DNA of 64,000 nucleotides, taken from CAMEON01 sp045128275. Its GTDB lineage: Bacteria; Bacillota; Clostridia; Oscillospirales; CAG-272. The notes under the pieces were generated by a model. The model saw nothing but the letters and a program-made list of their open reading frames with translations, made no database searches and was not told the origin of the DNA. The DNA is taken from contig JBGVRH010000102.1 of assembly GCA_045128275.1 (NCBI GenBank), positions 3,060 to 67,059 on the forward strand. Direction: 5' to 3'. Both the position numbers and the translations under genes were made by a program. Shown here piece after piece: positions 59,649-64,000 of this stretch (within the stretch, counting starts at the first letter, position 1; every line of letters begins with the position of its first letter).

Positions 59649-60382
59649 AGCTCACCTTTCATCTTGATGCCACCTTCTTCGACTGTATCCTCCGCATCCG
59701 CTGTGAGAACGGCTTCAACGTAGCCTACCGCATGACCGCCACCGCCCCTCTGGGCAGTAACCTCATCGACACCGTCACGGTGGAGGTCCCCGCCCCCGCC
59801 TGCGAGGTCATCGTCTACCCCCAATTCTGCGAGCGGCTGAAGGAGGAGGTCAAGTCCTTCAGCGGGGACGGCTTCTGGGACACCCTGGCGGTCAAAGCCT
59901 TGGGAAAGGCCGCCGATTCCGCTCTCCGCAACGGCACCCTGCATACCTCCCTGACCTACAGGCTCGACCTGCGGGAGCGGCTGGGCAATGATCTCATGGG
60001 TGACGGCACCCTCCACTTGACCCTGACTGAGCGCAACTTCGCCATCACCTCCGAGTGGGTCATGGAGCTCTTGGATCTTTACCCCGTCTGCTACACCTTC
60101 TTCGAGCTGTCCGAGGGGGAGAACGCCGTGACCCCCGCCCACGCCCTGGGGGTCAACCGCAAGGATTTTTTGCGCTTCACCCGCAAGTTCACCCTGCTCC
60201 AATGCGCGGGCTGGGGGATGCTCCTCTACCCCATCCCCATGCTCCGCCTCCGCCATCTCATCCGCCCCCGCTATATCCTGCGCCGTCTGAAAAAGCTCTA
60301 CCGCCTGTCCCCCGAAAAGCGGGCGGAGAAGCTGACCGAACTGTCGGAGGTGAGCGGGGAGGACGTGTACGGAGCGTTGTGA
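59645..60382 (+). CDS. Hypothetical protein, 245 residues
   Basis: A cytosolic protein with beta-strands in the N-terminal third (LDATFFDCILRIRC, NLIDTVTVEVPAP) and a basic helical C-terminus (LIRPRYILRRLKKLYRLSPEKRAEKL). No family is recognised. It overlaps the preceding gene by four bases and is presumably co-translated with it. Confidence 0.72.
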   Translation: MKLTFHLDATFFDCILRIRCENGFNVAYRMTATAPLGSNLIDTVTVEVPAPACEVIVYPQFCERLKEEVKSFSGDGFWDTLAVKALGKAADSALRNGTLHTSLTYRLDLRERLGNDLMGDGTLHLTLTERNFAITSEWVMELLDLYPVCYTFFELSEGENAVTPAHALGVNRKDFLRFTRKFTLLQCAGWGMLLYPIPMLRLRHLIRPRYILRRLKKLYRLSPEKRAEKLTELSEVSGEDVYGAL

Positions 60383-60448
60383 ATCAGAGAACTTCTTCGG
60401 CGTGAAAACCCCGACAACCCCAAAATTAACCTCTCGAAAGGAGGCCCC

Positions 60449-61039
60449 ATGCTCATCAAATACCACCTCTTCCTCGACCGCCGCCAGCTCATAAGCCTCT
60501 TTTTCGCCGTCTTTTCGGGCTGGATGACCGCCGAGCTGATCCGCGACGATGGCAACGCCTGGTGGGTCTTCTGGGGCATCATCACCCTGTTCATGGTCGC
60601 CATGGCGCTTGCCCTCCCCTGTCTCTACCTCATGACCCCCAAGGGGCTTCACATCATCCATACCTTCGGCCTCCTCCGTCGCTTCATCCCCTGGGACAGC
60701 GTGGTGGGCTTGCAGGTCAATTACGACGACGCGGGATACAAGAAGCTCCCCTACCTGTTCGATACCTTCATCATCTACGGCGACGTCTACGGCCCCACCT
60801 TCTTCTTCACCGAGGACGAAATGGTGCGCACCCTCCGCGCCCGCCTTCTGCTGGAGAAGTACACGGGACTGAAGGTGGAGGGCTTCCTCTGGCAGGATAT
60901 CCGCGACGCCCGCAAGGATCGCAAGGAGAAAAAGGAGCGGGATCGCCGCAGACGTCAGCGGCAGGAGCGGGTGGATCGCAACCGCAAGGCCCGCGAGGCC
61001 GAAAAGCAGTCCCGAAAGGCAAAAAACCGAAAGAAATAA
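60449..61039 (+). CDS. Membrane protein with PH-like domain and basic coiled tail
   Basis: The 196-residue protein has two helices (about 14-30 and 39-60). A short PH-like segment follows (GLHIIHTFGLLRRFIPWDSVVGLQVN), then a ~55-residue Lys/Arg/Glu helix that could bind nucleic acid or acidic lipid. GAAAGGAGG precedes the ATG at 60449. Third gene of the run from 58731. Confidence 0.72.
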   Translation: MLIKYHLFLDRRQLISLFFAVFSGWMTAELIRDDGNAWWVFWGIITLFMVAMALALPCLYLMTPKGLHIIHTFGLLRRFIPWDSVVGLQVNYDDAGYKKLPYLFDTFIIYGDVYGPTFFFTEDEMVRTLRARLLLEKYTGLKVEGFLWQDIRDARKDRKEKKERDRRRRQRQERVDRNRKAREAEKQSRKAKNRKK

Positions 61040-61101
61040 CCGTCTTGTCACTCCGGTTGTCCGTGCAAAACTCCCAAATTGTGAATTTTTCGGTTCCCCT
61101 C

Positions 61102-61130
61102 TTGCCAAATCCTCCTTTTTGTGCTATAAT
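61102..61130 (+). promoter_or_regulatory. Promoter of the papain-fold protein gene
   Basis: TTGCCA (61102-61107), 17 bases, TGCTATAAT (hexamer 61125-61130). Confidence 0.82.
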
Positions 61131-61176
61131 GAGCGGTGGAAATGTAAACTCAAAATAAACAAAAGGAGGAAAGGAC

Positions 61177-61782
61177 ATGACTGACACCGCTCTCATCCCC
61201 GCCGTAAAAGCTCCCGAGGAGCAGACCCGCAAGGTCTACATCGTACTGAGCCAGACGGGCACCGTCCTGTCCCGCATCCTCAAGCTCTATACCCGCGCTC
61301 CCTATAATCACTCCTCCATCGCCCTCACCGAGGATCTGGAGGTCATGTACTCCTTCGGACGGCTCAACCCCTATAACCCCTTCCGCGGGGGCTTCGTCCA
61401 GGAATCCGCCCATTTCGGTACCTTCAAGCGCTTCAAGAACACCCGCGTCATGGTGGTGGAGGCCGAGGTCACCGAACAGGCCTACGGCGAGCTGTGCGCC
61501 CACATCCGCGCCATGCTCAAGACCCGCACCGAGTACCACTACAACTATATCGGTCTGCTTCTGGCCGCCATCCGCATCCATCGCGCCAAGCGCAACTGCT
61601 ACTACTGCTCCGAGTTCGTCAAGGCCATGGCGGTACAGGCCGGGGTGGAGGGCGCTGAGACCATCCCCGCCATCGTCAAGCCCATGCACCTGCTCCGCGT
61701 GCCTCACCGAACTGTGTACGAAGGCCGCCTGCGGGACTATCCCCTTCTCCGCCGCAGACGGGTGCTGACCGCCACGGTTTGA
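61177..61782 (+). CDS. Permuted papain-like (NlpC/P60, YiiX/YebB type) protein
   Basis: The 201-residue protein has the circularly permuted order: His45 in APYNHSSIAL comes before Cys144 in CYYCSEFVK. This is typical of YiiX/YebB-like cysteine peptidases or amidases acting on lipids or peptidoglycan. No signal peptide is seen, so its site of action is unclear. AAAAGGAGG precedes the ATG at 61177. Confidence 0.8.
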   Translation: MTDTALIPAVKAPEEQTRKVYIVLSQTGTVLSRILKLYTRAPYNHSSIALTEDLEVMYSFGRLNPYNPFRGGFVQESAHFGTFKRFKNTRVMVVEAEVTEQAYGELCAHIRAMLKTRTEYHYNYIGLLLAAIRIHRAKRNCYYCSEFVKAMAVQAGVEGAETIPAIVKPMHLLRVPHRTVYEGRLRDYPLLRRRRVLTATV

Positions 61783-61804
61783 GCCCGTATTCCCATACGC
61801 ATGA

Positions 61805-61846
61805 GATCCCGTTCGGTGCGATGCCGAGCGGGTCTTCTTTTTTCAC
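61805..61846 (+). terminator. Intrinsic terminator of the papain-fold gene
   Basis: Stem GA-CCCGTTCGG/CCGAGCGGGTC with one bulged base, followed by TTCTTTTTTC. Confidence 0.8.
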
Positions 61847-61879
61847 ACATCCGTCACAAGCCCGTCACCCCGAATTTTA

Positions 61880-61960
61880 AATAATTATTTACAAAATTGT
61901 TGCTATCCCTGTAACAATTATACGATACCATTATACTAGCGCAGTTTAGCGCATTACAAT
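61880..61960 (+). promoter_or_regulatory. AT-rich control region of the Na/Pi cotransporter gene
   Basis: Six-base blocks spaced by five bases (TTAAAT, TTTACA, GTTGCT, TGTAAC, TACGAT, TATACT) suggest an 11-base periodic direct repeat like a PhoP box, though only some blocks fit TTNACA well. AATTGTT/AACAATT also form an inverted repeat. TATACT at ~61934 may be the -10. Confidence 0.35.
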
Positions 61961-61985
61961 CCGAAATTTACAGGAAGGTAATCAC

Positions 61986-63827
61986 ATGGGAATCTTTGAC
62001 GTATTGACACTGGTATGCGGTCTGGCGTTGTTCCTCTACGGCATGGACGTCATGGGCGACGCGCTGAAAAAGAGCGCGGGTCGCAAGCTCAAGACCATTC
62101 TCGGCAACCTGACCTCCAATCGCTTTAAAGCGCTGGGTCTCGGCCTCATTGTCACCGCCATCATCCAGTCCTCCTCCGCCACCACCGTTATGGTCGTGGG
62201 CTTCGTCAACTCGGGCACGATGCTTCTCTCCCAGGCTGTAGGTGTCATCATGGGTGCCAACATCGGTACCGCCGTCACCGCCTGGCTCACCGCTCTGAAC
62301 GGTATCGAGGGCGGCGCGGATGCTCTGGCCTGGACCGAATGGCTCAAGCCCGATGCCTGGATGCCCATCCTTGCCCTGATCGGTATCTGCCTCATCATGT
62401 TCGCCAAGAAGAGCAAGATGAAGGATGCTGGTGCCATCCTCATGGGCTTTGCCGTTCTGATGGTGGGTATGGATCTCATGTCGGGGGCTGTCAGCGGCCT
62501 CAAGGGCGATCCCAACTTTACCAAGATCCTGACTATGTTCAAGAACCCCATCCTGGGCGTGCTGGCCGGTACGATCCTTACCGCCATCGTCCAGTCCTCC
62601 TCCGCCTCCATCGGTATCCTCCAGGCTCTGTCCTCCACGGGTGCCATCAACTTCGGTATGGCCATCCCGATCATCTTGGGTCAGAACATCGGTACCTGCG
62701 TCACCGCTATGATCTCCGCCGCAGGCGCGGGCAAGAACGGTAAGCGCACCGCTCTGGTTCACCTCTACTTCAACATCATCGGCGTGGTCTTCTGGCTGGG
62801 TATGTACTACCTGGTGGGTTGGATCCTGTCCATGGTCAGCCCTGATATGTTCACCTTGACCATTGACGGTATTCAGCAGACCGGCAGCCTCTTCTGGCTT
62901 GCAGAGAATTCCACCATCAACATGTGGGGCATCGCCGCCGTCCATACCGTCTTCAAGTTCCTCGCCGTTGGTCTGCTGTTCCCCTTCTCCAACGCTTTGG
63001 TCAAGCTGGCCGAGAAGACCATCAAGGGCGACGACAAGAAGGGCGACGAGTACACCGATATGCTGGATGACCGCCTACTGGACACCCCCACGGTGGCTCT
63101 GGAGCGCAGCCGCGCCGTGTCGGCTCAGATGGCTGCCGTTTCCTGCCAGTATATCCGTAAGGCCATTGCCCTGTTCCGTGACTACGACAGCAAGAAGGCC
63201 GACGATATCCGGGATGCCGAGGGCAAGGTGGACGTGTACGAGGACGTGCTGGGCTCCTACCTGGTCAAGCTCTCCTCCCAGAGCATGGACGAGCGGGACA
63301 GCCATGAGGTCACTAAGCTCCTCCACATCATCGGTGACCTGGAGCGCATCTCCGACCACTCGGTGAACCTGGTGGACTCCGCCGAGGAGATCAAGGATAA
63401 GTCCCTGATCTTCAGCGAGGAGGCCAAGGCCGAGCTGGACGTGCTGTACGCCGCCGTTACCGAGATCGTCACCATCACCGAGGAAGCTCTGACCACCTCG
63501 GATCTGGAGCTGGCCGCCCGCATCGAGCCTCTGGAGCAGGTCATCGATGACCTCCGCGATGATGTCAAGATCCACCATATCCACCGCCTCAAGAAGAGCG
63601 AATGCACCGTGGAGCACGGCTTCGTCCTGTCCGATATCCTGACCAACCTGGAGCGCGTGTCCGACCACTGCTCCAACATCGGCGGCTGTCTCATTGAAAT
63701 GGCCAAGAACGATACCCTCGACCTCCACGATTACCTCCACCGCGTCCATCTGGGCGGCCTGGAGTACAAGGCACTGTTCAACGAGTACAAAGCCAAGTAC
63801 GCCCTGCCCGAGAGCGACGAGCAGTAA
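61986..63827 (+). CDS. Na+/Pi cotransporter family protein with PhoU domain
   Basis: The 613-residue membrane protein has the two inverted-repeat signatures of the NptA/PiT-II-like family: QSSSATT (61-67) and QSSSASIG (203-210). About eight helices make up the first ~340 residues. The C-terminal ~230 residues are a PhoU-like helical domain. It imports phosphate with sodium. CAGGAAGG precedes the ATG at 61986. It is preceded by an AT-rich region with possible Pho-box repeats. Confidence 0.93.
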   Translation: MGIFDVLTLVCGLALFLYGMDVMGDALKKSAGRKLKTILGNLTSNRFKALGLGLIVTAIIQSSSATTVMVVGFVNSGTMLLSQAVGVIMGANIGTAVTAWLTALNGIEGGADALAWTEWLKPDAWMPILALIGICLIMFAKKSKMKDAGAILMGFAVLMVGMDLMSGAVSGLKGDPNFTKILTMFKNPILGVLAGTILTAIVQSSSASIGILQALSSTGAINFGMAIPIILGQNIGTCVTAMISAAGAGKNGKRTALVHLYFNIIGVVFWLGMYYLVGWILSMVSPDMFTLTIDGIQQTGSLFWLAENSTINMWGIAAVHTVFKFLAVGLLFPFSNALVKLAEKTIKGDDKKGDEYTDMLDDRLLDTPTVALERSRAVSAQMAAVSCQYIRKAIALFRDYDSKKADDIRDAEGKVDVYEDVLGSYLVKLSSQSMDERDSHEVTKLLHIIGDLERISDHSVNLVDSAEEIKDKSLIFSEEAKAELDVLYAAVTEIVTITEEALTTSDLELAARIEPLEQVIDDLRDDVKIHHIHRLKKSECTVEHGFVLSDILTNLERVSDHCSNIGGCLIEMAKNDTLDLHDYLHRVHLGGLEYKALFNEYKAKYALPESDEQ

Positions 63828-63830
63828 CGA

Positions 63831-63950
63831 AAAGTAATAGGTAATAGTGAATAGTGAAGAAGTGAGGAGGGAAACCTTCGGTTTCCTTCATTATTGACCA
63901 AAAATGGACAAATCCGAAGGATTTGCACCTCCACTCTTCACTTTTCACTT
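63831..63950. repeat. Dispersed palindromic repeat R1, copy D
   Basis: Close to copy B at 17613-17740: same GTGAATAGTGAAGAAGTGAGG arm, GGAAACCTTCGGTTTCC and AATCCGAAGGATT hairpins and CCTCCACTCTTCACTTTTCAC arm. It begins within four bases of the transporter stop. Confidence 0.87.
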
Positions 63951-63989
63951 CAAATTTGGGTTTATCGCAGAGCGATAAACCCAAATTTG
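63951..63989. repeat. Palindromic repeat R2, complete bare copy
   Basis: Perfect 17-bp arms CAAATTTGGGTTTATCG/CGATAAACCCAAATTTG with loop CAGAG. This is the best preserved copy and directly abuts R1 copy D. Confidence 0.9.
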
Positions 63990-64000
63990 AAGTATTCCGC

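Overview
The window looks like a chromosomal stretch of a high-GC, spore-forming clostridial Bacillota, probably a gut member of Oscillospirales, Christensenellales or a relative. The evidence is strong AGGAGG-type ribosome sites, very uniform TTGACA-17-TATAAT promoters, a SpoVM-like 28-residue gene, a Clostridia-style rpmG-secE-nusG-rplK-rplA cluster, a rimP-nusA-ylxR-ylxQ-infB operon and many small membrane or lipoproteins. The taxonomic placement is inference. No rRNA, CRISPR array, transposase or phage gene is seen.

Region by region. 1-6.2 kb: FakA-like partial gene, DAHP synthase, a Gfo/Idh oxidoreductase, a ClC antiporter, and a methyltransferase lodged against the broken 3' end of a second pepF copy. 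6.2-14.9 kb: a MITE-like element, pepF with two small genes, the glmM/left-handed beta-helix pair, then the ribosomal/NusG/SecE operon and spoVM. 15-24.5 kb: two sugar-related genes, a large secreted CBM9-like protein, an ECF sigma factor with a large extension, thiN, tRNA-Ser, a lipoprotein, yqeG and small membrane proteins. 24.4-28 kb: two tandem HTH-acetyltransferase fusion genes, duplicated with their promoters and terminators. 28-37 kb: endonuclease IV, a type I toxin-antitoxin module, an APH-family kinase, a putative glycoside hydrolase, a low-GC orphan, an M24 peptidase, a metallo-beta-lactamase fold protein and a sugar isomerase. 37-46 kb: GDPD, aminotransferase, two GtrA proteins, cysS, another isomerase, a ferritin-like helical protein and a lipase. 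46-52 kb: Nudix and the infB/nusA operon. 52-64 kb: a second CBM9-like surface protein, a small repressor, a MarR-controlled heterodimeric ABC exporter, small membrane proteins, a permuted papain-fold protein and a Na/Pi cotransporter.

The most unusual content is not in the housekeeping genes. (1) A family of palindromic repeats with arms of the type CAAATTTGGGTTTATCG occurs at least eight times. Some copies are bare hairpins, while others carry different unrelated palindromes between the arms, and several start exactly at a TAA stop codon. (2) SecE carries a signal peptide and a Thr/Glu-rich exported segment. (3) Two secreted CBM9-like proteins share a Thr/Glu-rich stalk followed by Gly-Cys-Gly, a hydrophobic helix and LKKKD, which looks like an unassigned surface-sorting signal. 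(4) A compact hydrophobic-peptide toxin and antisense RNA module has a bidirectional terminator. (5) Two loci show gene insertion with fossils: methyltransferase against a pepF remnant, and a low-GC orphan between two copies of the pepP leader.

Long open frames antisense to infB, cysS, pepF, nusA, glmM and others are artefacts of high GC codon usage and are left out.
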